Position numbers and translations under genes: made by a program | Notes under the pieces: generated by a model | Seen by the model: only the letters and a program-made list of their open reading frames with translations | Database searches by the model: none | Told to the model about the DNA's origin: nothing | NCBI GenBank assembly: GCA_028244835.1 | Contig: JAOKBJ010000001.1 | Coordinates: 248,001 to 312,000 of the forward strand | Reading direction: 5' to 3' | Origin: Methylophilaceae bacterium | GTDB lineage: Bacteria > Pseudomonadota > Gammaproteobacteria > Burkholderiales > Methylophilaceae | DNA: 64,000 nucleotides | Part shown: piece after piece, positions 17,367-26,216 of the stretch | Position numbering within the stretch: the first letter of the stretch is position 1 | Layout of the letters: each line of letters starts with the position of its first letter

Positions 17367-18587
17367 ATGAATAATATTAATAAATTAATTTTTATAGCTG
17401 CTTTTGCTGGAATTTTAATAGGCTTAATAATAAAATTTTTTCCCGGTTTATTTTTTGTGGATTACTTATTAGTCGTGACTGATTTATTAGGAAAAATTTT
17501 CATAAAAAGTTTAAAGATGATTCTAGTGCCACTAGTTTTTTTCTCTATTATTGTTGGGGTATCAAATTTAGGAAGAGGAAAAAATTCAAGTTTAATCTGG
17601 AAATCTACGTTTTTATATTTTGTTACAACTATGTCAATTGCAATTATCTTAGCATTAGTTGTCATGAATATTGTTCAACCTGGCACTGGTCTAATCATTG
17701 ATTCTTGGCAATCATCCAATGATGCAATAACAAGTACTATGACGATTCCAGAATTTTTTAAACAATTTTTATTGAGCTTATTTGAAAATCCTTTTCATTC
17801 ACTAGCATCTGGAAAGATACTGCCATTAATTGTTTTCTCTATTATTATTGGTATCGCATTAAATGATAAGAAAGATAAATTTAAGGCAGCTAAAAATGTG
17901 TTTACCAGTCTTTATGAGGTTATGCTTAAAATCGTTCATTGGTTAATGCTATTTGCACCATTAGGTATATTTGCTCTTTTGATTAATATGATTGTTAGTC
18001 AAGATACTGAATTATTTTCTCAATTAGGTATTTTTATTTTCATCGTAATATTTTTAATAATGTTTCATGGGCTAGTAATTTTGCCAACTATTCTTTATGT
18101 AATAACTAAAATTTCACCGCTTCATTTATGGAGAGAGGGAAGGCCGGCATTTATTACGGCATTTGCTACTAGCTCAAGTGCTGCAACACTTCCAATTACT
18201 TTAAGCATCGCTAATGATAATTTTAAAACCTCTAAAGGGGTATCTAATTTTGTGCTTCCTTTAGGCGCTACGATGAATATGGATGGAACTGCATTATATG
18301 AGGCAGCAGCAGCTTTATTTATAGCAAATTTAGTTGGAATGGATTTAACTTTAGCTCAACAGCTTATTTTATTTTTGACAGCTATGGTTGCATCAATCGG
18401 TGCTCCAGGTATTCCAAGTGCTGGAATGGTTACTATGGCTATGGTTTTACAGGTTTTAGGCTTGCCTTTAGAGGCACTAGCTATCCTTCTGCCGATGGAT
18501 AGATTGATAGATACATTTAGGACGACAATTAATGTTGAAGGTGATTTAGTTGGAGCACTGATTGTTAATAAAATTACTAAGTCTTAG
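17367..18587 (+). CDS. Dicarboxylate/amino acid:cation symporter (DAACS family)
   Basis: This 406-residue polytopic protein is a DAACS (GltP/DctA/SLC1-like) transporter. The signatures are the serine-rich re-entrant loop TSSSAATLPITL, the helix-breaking NMDGTALYEAAAALF motif (a hallmark of sodium or proton binding in this fold) and the second loop SIGAPGIPSAGMV. It imports dicarboxylates or acidic amino acids across the inner membrane with H+ or Na+. Its start codon immediately follows the rsmB stop. Its end overlaps the convergent RND pump gene by 11 bases. The exact substrate cannot be predicted. Confidence 0.93.
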   Translation: MNNINKLIFIAAFAGILIGLIIKFFPGLFFVDYLLVVTDLLGKIFIKSLKMILVPLVFFSIIVGVSNLGRGKNSSLIWKSTFLYFVTTMSIAIILALVVMNIVQPGTGLIIDSWQSSNDAITSTMTIPEFFKQFLLSLFENPFHSLASGKILPLIVFSIIIGIALNDKKDKFKAAKNVFTSLYEVMLKIVHWLMLFAPLGIFALLINMIVSQDTELFSQLGIFIFIVIFLIMFHGLVILPTILYVITKISPLHLWREGRPAFITAFATSSSAATLPITLSIANDNFKTSKGVSNFVLPLGATMNMDGTALYEAAAALFIANLVGMDLTLAQQLILFLTAMVASIGAPGIPSAGMVTMAMVLQVLGLPLEALAILLPMDRLIDTFRTTINVEGDLVGALIVNKITKS

Positions 18588-21500
18588 ATCTAATTTTCTT
18601 TTTTTCAATAAAATTTATAGATAAAGAATAAGCTGCGGGTATTACAATCAATGTTAGCAAAGTTGAAGAAATCATTCCCCCAATCACAGCAATAGCTAGT
18701 GGACCATTTGATTCGGATCCAGCACCATAACCTAAGGCAGCAGGAAGTAGAGCTAATATAAGTGTAAGAGAAGTCATTAGCACTGGCCGAAGACGGATAG
18801 GACATGCTTCTAGAAGTGCTTGATCTGTCTTTCTACCCGATTCTTTTAATTGATTTGTCATGTCTACCAATAAAATAGAATTCTTTGCCACAAGCCCAAT
18901 TAAAAGAACCATCCCAATCATTGAATAAATATTAAGGCTATTTCCAGTAATCCATAGCAAAAATATTCCACCAATTATAGCTAATGGTTGAGCCAGCATG
19001 ACTATTAGCGGCTGGAAAAATGAGTTAAATAAGCTCGCTAGCACCATGTAAAGTAATATAGTTGAAAGAATAAAAACAAAAATTACATTACTCATTGTTT
19101 TTGCAAACTCCTTAGCTTGGCCTTCTAATTGAATTGAATATTCACCTGGAAGAATATCTTTACTTACTTGTTTGATTAATTTAACAGCCTCACCAAGAGA
19201 CATTGTTGGGTTAGAGTAAAAATTTGATGAATATTGTAAATCTTGACGCCCCATTACTGCCGGCCCGAGTTCTTGGTGAAAAGAGGCTATCGTATCAAGA
19301 CGAATTAATTCGCCAGTTTTACTTCGTAAATATATTTTATTAAGGTCATTTAATTTTTCGAATGACCCCTCTTTTGCTTTCATTCTAATATCATATCTAT
19401 GGCCATCGCCTGGTTCGTCATTGAATCTTGCAACATCTAATCCATTACTAAGGACAGAAATTGCTTCAGCAATATCAGTAGCAGTGATTCCAAAGCTAGA
19501 AGCTCTCTCTCTGTCTATATCTAGAATCATTTGGGGAAGATTGAGTTGCAAATTAAGATCAATCCTACCTAAGCTTTCATTTTCAGATAATTTTATTAAT
19601 AGCTCATCACTCAAAGTGGCAACTTTTTCAATACTTGGCCCAGTAATTGAAAATTGTAATTTTTCTGAACGTCTACCACCAGCAAATGAAACACCTGAAG
19701 GAAATGCTTTGACCCCGGCAAGTTGATTAAAATCAATTCTCATTTTAGCCATAATTTCAGATTGAGAAAGTGTGCGTTGATTTTTTTCCTTTAGCCTAAC
19801 GCTAATAAAGCCACTGTTAACTTGCCCTCGACTACCCAATCCAATTGACGAGAATACGCTAGCAGTATAATCATCATATTGATTAATAATATTCTCAATC
19901 TCTAATAATTTATTGTAGGTATAGTCCATATTAGAACCTAGTGGAGTTTTAAATCTGACTGTAAAACGACTTTCATCTTGTTCAGGGACTAATGTTTTCT
20001 CGACTTTTGAGAAAAGAACGCTACTTGCGAGCACTACAATAAGGCTTGAAATTAAAACTTTTAATCTATTAGATAAAGTCCAGGTTAAAATTTTCTTATA
20101 ATTATTATCTAGTTTTTTAAAGAAACTATCCAAACCTTTTAGCCAATAAACTTCTTTTTCCTTCATTGCTAAAAACTTTGAGCACAACATGGGGGTTAAT
20201 GTTAATGAAATAATTAATGAGACTATTACTCCGGCTGTAACCACTATTGCGAAGGATTCAAAAAAACGTCCAATAATCCCGTCCATAAAAATCACTGGGG
20301 CAAAAATACATACCAAAGCTAAAGAGGAGGCTAGGACTGCAAAGACAACTTCTTTGCTTCCATTAATAGCAGCGTTAAAAATATTTTTATCAATATGTTT
20401 TTGATGACGAAAAATATTTTCAAGAACCACAATCGAGTCATCTACCACAACGCCGATTAAAAGTATTAGTGCAAGTAAGGTCATGCTATTAAAAGTAAAA
20501 CCATAAAAATACATGACTGCAATTGACCCAAAAAGAGAAATAGGAATTGCAATGGCGATTATGAAAGTAGAGCGAAGAGATTTTAAAAAGAATAATACAA
20601 CTAAAGCTGCTAATAAAGTACCTTCCAGGATGTGGTTTTGTAATGCCTTTACCATAGACTTAATATAAATTGAATCATCAGTTGATACCCTCAACTCCAA
20701 ACCTGGCGGCAAGCTAGGCTTGATTTGAGTTTCAATTTTTTCTTTAATTTTATTGATAATATCAACAGTATTAGAATTAGCTACTTTTATAATGCCAAGA
20801 CCAATGGATGGTTTATTATTGTGTCGTGCAGTTTGTCTGTAATCATCTAAACCATCTTCTACTTCAGCGATATCATCAATCTTAATTGGGCCACCATTCC
20901 GATAAGCAACAATCATTTTTTTTAAATCATCGATTCTATGGAACTCTAAATCTAGTTTAAACATTTTTTCTGATTGAGCTCTTACGAGAAAACCACCAGG
21001 TAGTTGAACATGCTCTTTTTTAAAGGCAGCAATTAAATCATTAGCAGTTATTTTTAATGCAGCCATTTTTTCTGGGAGTAAGTTAATTCTTATAGTTCGA
21101 TCTCTCCGTCCTCCTAAGGTGACATAGCCAACACCATCAACTGTTTCTAATTTTTTCTTTAAAATATTATTGGCATAGAGATTTAATTGTTGAATAGTTC
21201 GATCGCCAGTTAGACCTAGCCACATAATCGCACTGGCATTAGTTTCAACTTTGCGAACAACTGGAGGAACAATATCATCAGGTAGTCGCCTAGCCAATCT
21301 ACTTACTTTAGATTGAATTTCATTAAACGCAACTTCAATATTTTTATCTAAATTAAATGTGACACTTACAACAGAAACCCCTGGAGAAGATTCAGATTTA
21401 ATAGACTCAATACCAGGAGTCGTGTTTACTGCTTCCTCTATTAGGTTAGTAATACTTGAATCAATAATTTCTGGATTAGCACCCTCTAGGGTAGTCGTAA

Positions 21501-21639
21501 CAGTCAGAATAGGAAATTCAATGGTAGGAAATTTATCTAAACCAATTTTTTGGAAACTAATAATTCCCAATAAAATAAATATCGCAGAGATCATCCAAGC
21601 TAGTACATGTCTTCGAATTGAAATTTCAGGTAATGTCAT
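18577..21639 (-). CDS. RND efflux transporter permease (HAE1 family)
   Basis: The 1020-residue protein is a full-length resistance-nodulation-division inner-membrane pump of the AcrB/MdtB type. It has the TM1-porter-TM2-6-porter-TM7-12 pattern. The proton-relay pair lies in GVVVDDSIVVLENI (TM4), and AKNSILLVDM marks TM10. Periplasmic porter loops fill the two large gaps. It follows the adaptor gene with 3 bases between them, and together they would form a tripartite pump with an outer-membrane factor encoded elsewhere. The substrate is unknown. The family members closest in look export lipophilic compounds. Confidence 0.93.
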   Translation of the reverse strand: MTLPEISIRRHVLAWMISAIFILLGIISFQKIGLDKFPTIEFPILTVTTTLEGANPEIIDSSITNLIEEAVNTTPGIESIKSESSPGVSVVSVTFNLDKNIEVAFNEIQSKVSRLARRLPDDIVPPVVRKVETNASAIMWLGLTGDRTIQQLNLYANNILKKKLETVDGVGYVTLGGRRDRTIRINLLPEKMAALKITANDLIAAFKKEHVQLPGGFLVRAQSEKMFKLDLEFHRIDDLKKMIVAYRNGGPIKIDDIAEVEDGLDDYRQTARHNNKPSIGLGIIKVANSNTVDIINKIKEKIETQIKPSLPPGLELRVSTDDSIYIKSMVKALQNHILEGTLLAALVVLFFLKSLRSTFIIAIAIPISLFGSIAVMYFYGFTFNSMTLLALILLIGVVVDDSIVVLENIFRHQKHIDKNIFNAAINGSKEVVFAVLASSLALVCIFAPVIFMDGIIGRFFESFAIVVTAGVIVSLIISLTLTPMLCSKFLAMKEKEVYWLKGLDSFFKKLDNNYKKILTWTLSNRLKVLISSLIVVLASSVLFSKVEKTLVPEQDESRFTVRFKTPLGSNMDYTYNKLLEIENIINQYDDYTASVFSSIGLGSRGQVNSGFISVRLKEKNQRTLSQSEIMAKMRIDFNQLAGVKAFPSGVSFAGGRRSEKLQFSITGPSIEKVATLSDELLIKLSENESLGRIDLNLQLNLPQMILDIDRERASSFGITATDIAEAISVLSNGLDVARFNDEPGDGHRYDIRMKAKEGSFEKLNDLNKIYLRSKTGELIRLDTIASFHQELGPAVMGRQDLQYSSNFYSNPTMSLGEAVKLIKQVSKDILPGEYSIQLEGQAKEFAKTMSNVIFVFILSTILLYMVLASLFNSFFQPLIVMLAQPLAIIGGIFLLWITGNSLNIYSMIGMVLLIGLVAKNSILLVDMTNQLKESGRKTDQALLEACPIRLRPVLMTSLTLILALLPAALGYGAGSESNGPLAIAVIGGMISSTLLTLIVIPAAYSLSINFIEKKKIRSKT

Positions 21640-21642
21640 ATC

Positions 21643-22728
21643 TTATTGTGCTGAAATATTAACTTTAGTTTGGTCGGTTAAGTATCCTGCACCATCAAGT
21701 GCAACTATTTCATTCTGTTCTAAGCCAGAAATAATTTCAATAACACCATTTTGATTTATACCCATTTCAACATTTCGCTGCTCTACTTTGTCTTCGTTGA
21801 CAACATAAACTACTTGGCCTGCAGGCCTTAAAACAACGCTTTGTTCTGGAACAGCTAATCCTTGACGAGTACTAAACACTATTGTACCTTTTACACTCGC
21901 CCCAGGTTGCCAGTCTAATTGATTTTCAATATCAGCAATAACATCAATAGACCTGCTATCAGACATTAATTTAGGTTTTAATTCTGCAATTTCAGAAGTA
22001 ATCTCATTTGGCGAGGTAGGGCTTTTAAGTCTTATCGGGGTGCCAGCCTTTAATTTAGAAACTAATTTTTCAGGAAATGGTATATGAGCTCGAAGTTTTT
22101 TATTATTAACAACTTGAAATACTGGATCGCCAATTTTGAGAAAGTCCCCTATCGATGGAATTTGTTTTTCAATCTTTCCAGAAATGGGAGCATAAATCTT
22201 TGTTTTTTCGAAACTTGATTGGGCAATATCTCTTTTTGATAAAGCTACTTCTAGCTCTTCAAAAGCTTCAGTTTTTTTTGTTAGAATAGCATCCAATGCA
22301 TTTGAAGAGATGAATTTCTTTTCCACTAATTTCTGATTTCTTTCGTAAATTTTTTTTTGATTAGTGAGTCGAGTTTTCAGTCGCCTAACCTCTGCTCTTG
22401 CAAGCGTTAATTCATATTTATAATTTTTTTCATCAATTTCTGCAAGAAGATCCCCTTTAATAACTAATGATCCAGTTCTTGCATATAACTTTACAACAGA
22501 GCCTGAAATTTCAGCAGAAACAGTTGGGTCAATGATTCCTTTAATTGATCCTATTGCTGTTTCTTTATCTTCAAATTTAGTTAAAATTACTTTGCTGGTG
22601 GTTATATAAATTTCTTTTTTAACGCTTTTCTTTTTAGGCTCATTATCACCACAACCTAAAAGAAGATAGGATAAAAATATTAAAGTTAAAAATCGTTGTA
22701 AATTATTAATCATGAAAATTTTCCGCAT
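21643..22728 (-). CDS. RND efflux periplasmic adaptor (membrane fusion) lipoprotein
   Basis: The 361-residue protein is a membrane-fusion adaptor. A lipobox (LLLGC, Cys26) follows a hydrophobic signal, so it is probably a lipoprotein of the inner membrane. It has a barrel-sandwich half (SAEISGSVVKLYARTGSLVIKG), a coiled-coil hairpin (about residues 95-165), then YAPISGKIEK and a beta-barrel domain. It links the RND permease encoded just downstream to an outer-membrane channel. The chosen start overlaps the ampD end by 23 bases; an alternative ATG at 22713 would shorten it by 5 residues and keep the signal. Confidence 0.9.
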   Translation of the reverse strand: MRKIFMINNLQRFLTLIFLSYLLLGCGDNEPKKKSVKKEIYITTSKVILTKFEDKETAIGSIKGIIDPTVSAEISGSVVKLYARTGSLVIKGDLLAEIDEKNYKYELTLARAEVRRLKTRLTNQKKIYERNQKLVEKKFISSNALDAILTKKTEAFEELEVALSKRDIAQSSFEKTKIYAPISGKIEKQIPSIGDFLKIGDPVFQVVNNKKLRAHIPFPEKLVSKLKAGTPIRLKSPTSPNEITSEIAELKPKLMSDSRSIDVIADIENQLDWQPGASVKGTIVFSTRQGLAVPEQSVVLRPAGQVVYVVNEDKVEQRNVEMGINQNGVIEIISGLEQNEIVALDGAGYLTDQTKVNISAQ

Positions 22729-23269
22729 TAATTAATTTCCAATCAAAAAAAGGACCGGGATCTGTTTTACGTTCTGGGGCAATTTGATTGTGCCCAACAA
22801 TAGCATTAATTGGGTAATTATCGAATAGACATTTTAAAAGGTTTATAAGTTTCATATATTGTATATTCTCAAACGGGGCCAAATCAGAACCTTCAAGCTC
22901 GATACCTATCGAAAAATCATTACAGTTAGACTTATTCTTCCAATTTGACTCCCCTGCATGCCATGCTCTATCTTTACATGATACAAATTGTATTAACTCC
23001 CCATTACGCTTGATTAGAAAATGAGGGGAAACTTTGAGCCCTTTAATTTTGTTAAAATAAGGATGGCTTTCAAGTTTTAGTTTATTTGTAAAGAAGTCCT
23101 CGATAAATGCCCCTCCAAATTCATTTGGCGGTAAGCTGATACTGTGAATCACAACTAGATTAATTAATGTATCTTTTGGCCGCTTATTAAAGTTAGTTGA
23201 TTTAAGAAAATTAGCTTCCTTAATCAGACCAGTTTGACTTAATTCATAAAAGTTACAAGATGGTTTCAT
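22706..23269 (-). CDS. ampD: 1,6-anhydro-N-acetylmuramyl-L-alanine amidase AmpD
   Basis: AmpD is the cytoplasmic zinc amidase that cleaves the peptide from anhydro-muropeptides during peptidoglycan recycling. The 187-residue protein shows the family zinc ligands: His42 in VIHSISLPP, then His160 and Asp170 in GHNQIAPERKTDPGP. FGGAFIEDFF and HFLIKRNGELIQFV are family segments, and the length is normal. It is the first gene of a minus-strand run with the RND adaptor, which begins inside its last 23 bases. This suggests joint expression of the pump with a cell-wall recycling enzyme. Confidence 0.95.
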   Translation of the reverse strand: MKPSCNFYELSQTGLIKEANFLKSTNFNKRPKDTLINLVVIHSISLPPNEFGGAFIEDFFTNKLKLESHPYFNKIKGLKVSPHFLIKRNGELIQFVSCKDRAWHAGESNWKNKSNCNDFSIGIELEGSDLAPFENIQYMKLINLLKCLFDNYPINAIVGHNQIAPERKTDPGPFFDWKLINAENFHD

Positions 23270-23288
23270 CTAAATCGCTTATAATATT

Positions 23289-23317
23289 TTGAAAGTGCTT
23301 TATAAGGAAAGTCTAAT
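23289..23317 (+). promoter_or_regulatory. Putative sigma-70 promoter for the 96-residue membrane protein gene
   Basis: TTGAAA (23289-23294) and TCTAAT (23312-23317) are each one base from consensus and are separated by exactly 17 bases. The predicted transcription start near 23324 lies about 40 bases before the ATG at 23366, which is itself preceded by an AGGGAGA ribosome-binding site. There is no supporting experiment. Confidence 0.55.
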
Positions 23318-23365
23318 GGTTTTTGTTAGTTTTTGCATTAAATTAGTAGTGTTAGGGAGAAAGTA

Positions 23366-23656
23366 ATGGATTGGGAATATTTTTATGACTTTATTATTTT
23401 TGGCATTGTCGATAATGGAGTGATGTTAATAGGAGCTTTTTTTGGTTTGGGATTAGAAAAATACTTACCAAACAAATTGCAGGTAGGCTTAGGTGCTGTA
23501 ATAGGTGCAGGTATTGGCAATGCAGTGAGTGACTTTACAGGGGGTTTAGCTAGTGGCAATCTGGTGTTGGCAATTGGTACAGGACTCGGGTGCTTGATTG
23601 CTTTGGTAACAATACCATTACTTCATAAATTACAGAAATACTTTGCAAATAAATAA
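23366..23656 (+). CDS. Small glycine-rich membrane protein, unknown function
   Basis: I do not recognise this 96-residue protein. It has a short polar N-terminus with WEYFYDF, a hydrophobic helix (about residues 12-31), a KYLPNKLQ turn, then a long Gly/Ala segment (QVGLGAVIGAGIGNAVSDFTGG) and a final helix (about 63-84) before a basic tail. The glycine spacing resembles glycine-zipper helices that pack in membranes. The strong ribosome-binding site and clear promoter make it a genuine gene. Its 3' end overlaps the RDD gene start by 14 bases. No function can be assigned. Confidence 0.7.
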   Translation: MDWEYFYDFIIFGIVDNGVMLIGAFFGLGLEKYLPNKLQVGLGAVIGAGIGNAVSDFTGGLASGNLVLAIGTGLGCLIALVTIPLLHKLQKYFANK

Positions 23657-24032
23657 TTTTATTTTAAGACTCTATTGCTGTTTAGTTTATGAGCTTATTA
23701 TTCAAATTGGCTTATGGTTCATAGTTACTTTTTTTGCGCTTTTTTTGTTTAATATTGAGACAAAATCATTACAGTTCATTTTGTGGGCATCATCAGGAGC
23801 TTACTTTATTTTTTCATGGGCATATGGCGGACAAACATTAGCAATGAGAGCATGGAAATTAAAACTAGTATCTCCTAATGATTTCTTGTGGTTTTATTTT
23901 GCAAGATATTTATTAGCATCCATCGGGACTATTTTTTTGCTTGTAAACTTTTTATGGCCAATTTTTAATAAAAGAAATAAATATTTACATGACTTTATTT
24001 TAGGTTCGAAAATTATAGACGTTCGAATTTAG
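23643..24032 (+). CDS. RDD-family membrane protein
   Basis: The 129-residue protein looks like a short RDD-family protein with about three transmembrane helices. The N-terminal RLYCCLVYELII segment occupies the place of the RDD motif, with Glu instead of the usual Asp. GGQTLAMRAWKLKLVS is the conserved central loop. The C-terminal LHDFILGSKIIDV matches the usual ending, with its invariant HD. Function is poorly known; some RDD proteins act in ion transport. It overlaps lptG tail to tail by 20 bases, and RDD genes commonly neighbour lptFG in betaproteobacteria. Confidence 0.8.
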   Translation: MQINNFILRLYCCLVYELIIQIGLWFIVTFFALFLFNIETKSLQFILWASSGAYFIFSWAYGGQTLAMRAWKLKLVSPNDFLWFYFARYLLASIGTIFLLVNFLWPIFNKRNKYLHDFILGSKIIDVRI

Positions 24033-25083
24033 ATATCAAATATAAGCCAATTGATAAAAATATAATGGTTGGTATTAACGAGCTCATAAACGGTTGCCAG
24101 TCATTTAGTAGGCCTATGTGTCTAGTCATTGTATTAATGATTTGATAAGTAATGCCAATTATAATACCAAGAAACATTTTCAGATATTTCCCTCCGGATC
24201 TTTCTTGTAAGAAGCCAAAAGGGATTGCAAATATTAACATTACTATTGGCATAACTGGGTGCATTAATTTTTCCCAAAGAGCAATCTCATAGCGAGACAC
24301 TTTTTGATTATTTAATTTTAAATATTTTATAAATTTGGCTAAATTAATCGTAGACATTTTTTCTGGCGATATAATTAGTGCATTCATCATCTCAGGTCGG
24401 ATTAAAGATTTCCAATTTCCATTTTCAATCTTAGTAGTGGTAATTTTTTCATCCTCAAGTAGCGTTAGCGAGACGTTATTAAGCTGCCATTGGCCATCTT
24501 TGAATTTACCTTGTTTTGCATTAACAATAGTTCTTAATTTAAAATTTTTATCAAACTCATAAATATGAATATCTTCTAGCGAACTATCAGGTAGGACATT
24601 CTCAATATTCACAAAACTTTTACCGTCTTTTATCCAAAACCCAGATTTAAATTCTTGACTAACAACAGATTCAGTAGAACTAATTTTTAATTGTTGTGCA
24701 TTTTTTTCACTATTAGGGCTAATGAGGTCTCCTATAGCAAAAGTAAGTAAGCAAAAAAAGAGCCCAACGTAAATTAAAGAAAGAGTAATTTTTGTAATTG
24801 ATAATCCACTAGATCTCATAATAGTAAATTCTGAATTTTGAGAAAGTTCACCAACTGTAAACATTGCACCAATGAGAACAGCTAAAGGTAAAATTTCGTA
24901 TACATGTCCTGGCATACTTAGAACAACATAATTAATGACTTGTATCAAACCATACCCACCTTTTCCAAGATCATTAATTTCCTGAATAAAGTCAAAAAAA
25001 GAAAAAAGCGCGATGAGGCCAAGCATTATCATGGAAATATTAATAAAAAATTCTCTGTTAAGATATTTTGTAATTTGATTCAT
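24013..25083 (-). CDS. lptG: LPS export ABC transporter permease LptG
   Basis: LptG is one of the two permeases of the LptB2FG transporter, which extracts lipopolysaccharide from the inner membrane. The 356-residue protein has the YjgP/YjgQ layout: three N-terminal helices, a periplasmic beta-jellyroll (about residues 135-265) and three C-terminal helices. MLGLIALFSFFDFIQE, FTVGELSQNSEFTIMRSSG and FLQERSGGKYLKMFLG are typical. It overlaps lptF by 4 bases, which is translational coupling, and overlaps the RDD gene convergently by 20 bases. The glycan cluster at the left of the window supplies likely cargo. Confidence 0.94.
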   Translation of the reverse strand: MNQITKYLNREFFINISMIMLGLIALFSFFDFIQEINDLGKGGYGLIQVINYVVLSMPGHVYEILPLAVLIGAMFTVGELSQNSEFTIMRSSGLSITKITLSLIYVGLFFCLLTFAIGDLISPNSEKNAQQLKISSTESVVSQEFKSGFWIKDGKSFVNIENVLPDSSLEDIHIYEFDKNFKLRTIVNAKQGKFKDGQWQLNNVSLTLLEDEKITTTKIENGNWKSLIRPEMMNALIISPEKMSTINLAKFIKYLKLNNQKVSRYEIALWEKLMHPVMPIVMLIFAIPFGFLQERSGGKYLKMFLGIIIGITYQIINTMTRHIGLLNDWQPFMSSLIPTIIFLSIGLYLISKFERL

Positions 25084-26177
25084 TTTATCTTTAGAAATTT
25101 TATTGGTAATAAAGGTAGATTTAGTGACCGTCTATAAAATAAATAGATAGCAAGTACCGCAAAAGATAAATGAACTGGCCACAGTCCATATAATATTTTT
25201 GTATTGCCAATTGAAACAATACTATGAGAGACACCTAACAAATTGTTATAAATAACAAACAATAATAAAGCGAAAATAATATTTACTGATCTTCCTGAGC
25301 GAGGATTAATAACGCTTAAAGGTATTGCAAGAAATACTAATAGCAAAGCTGAGATAGGTAAAGATAGCCTCCAATACAACTCCGCCTTATATCTACTTGA
25401 ATCTGATACCAGAAGTTCTAAAGTACTTTTTGCCTCATAAACTTCACCAACTGAAATTATTTTAGGCGTTTCTTTTTCAATAAGTATCCCATACTGCTTA
25501 AAGTAAGTAGTTGAGAACTCTTGTGAATTTGAGTAGCCTTCATAGCGCCTCCCTTCTTTCATAATTATATAATCTTCACCTCTTTTATTTTCTTCCCTTA
25601 CTCCTTCGTTAGCAATTACTATTCCAACTTTTCCATTTTGTACAGACTGAACAAATATATTTTTAACTATATTCCCAAGCTCACTAAATCCTTCAACATA
25701 GAAAATACGGTTATCTGATTGCGATTCTTTGAAAATACCAGGAGTTATAGTTGCTAATTCGTCCCTACTTTTTAATCCCTTTTTAAATTCCTCAGCCTTA
25801 TGAACTGCCCAAGGACTTATATAGAAAGAAAGTGCTGTAATTAAAATTATTATAGGTAAGCTAAACATGATAATAGGTTTAATAAATCTTGATAAACCTA
25901 AACCGGAACTGAACCATATAACCATCTCACTGTCTTTGTACCAACGTGTTAAAGTTATTAATACAGTTAAAAAAAGCGTTAAAGAGAGCAATAATGGCAA
26001 ATGTTTGAGTAAATTAAAAACAAGAATAGTGTCAATTGCGTCATTAGGTATAATGCCTTTTGAAGCTAGACGGAATATATAGACAGATCTTTGCGCAATA
26101 ACTACACCAGATAGGATTAGAATTGTAGATAATGAAGTATAAAATAATTCTTTTGTTAAAGACGTTTTAAATAGCAT
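25080..26177 (-). CDS. lptF: LPS export ABC transporter permease LptF
   Basis: LptF pairs with LptG in the LptB2FG lipopolysaccharide exporter. The 365 residues show an N-terminal LTKELFYTSLSTILIL segment, three helices, a periplasmic jellyroll (about 120-265) and three C-terminal helices with IPLSVINPRSGRSVNI. WYKDSEMVIWFSSGLGLSRFI is the coupling-helix region that meets LptB. The gene is divergent from pepA across 39 bases, the arrangement usual in beta- and gammaproteobacteria. It ends in a 4-base overlap with lptG. Confidence 0.95.
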   Translation of the reverse strand: MLFKTSLTKELFYTSLSTILILSGVVIAQRSVYIFRLASKGIIPNDAIDTILVFNLLKHLPLLLSLTLFLTVLITLTRWYKDSEMVIWFSSGLGLSRFIKPIIMFSLPIIILITALSFYISPWAVHKAEEFKKGLKSRDELATITPGIFKESQSDNRIFYVEGFSELGNIVKNIFVQSVQNGKVGIVIANEGVREENKRGEDYIIMKEGRRYEGYSNSQEFSTTYFKQYGILIEKETPKIISVGEVYEAKSTLELLVSDSSRYKAELYWRLSLPISALLLVFLAIPLSVINPRSGRSVNIIFALLLFVIYNNLLGVSHSIVSIGNTKILYGLWPVHLSFAVLAIYLFYRRSLNLPLLPIKFLKIK

Positions 26178-26216
26178 GACTTTAAAGTTTTGATTTGAAT
26201 ATATAAAGGATATTAA

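Noticed and set aside
21359-21754. 131-residue plus-strand frame
   Set aside because: It is antisense to the RND permease/adaptor junction, has no ribosome-binding site and no family features.
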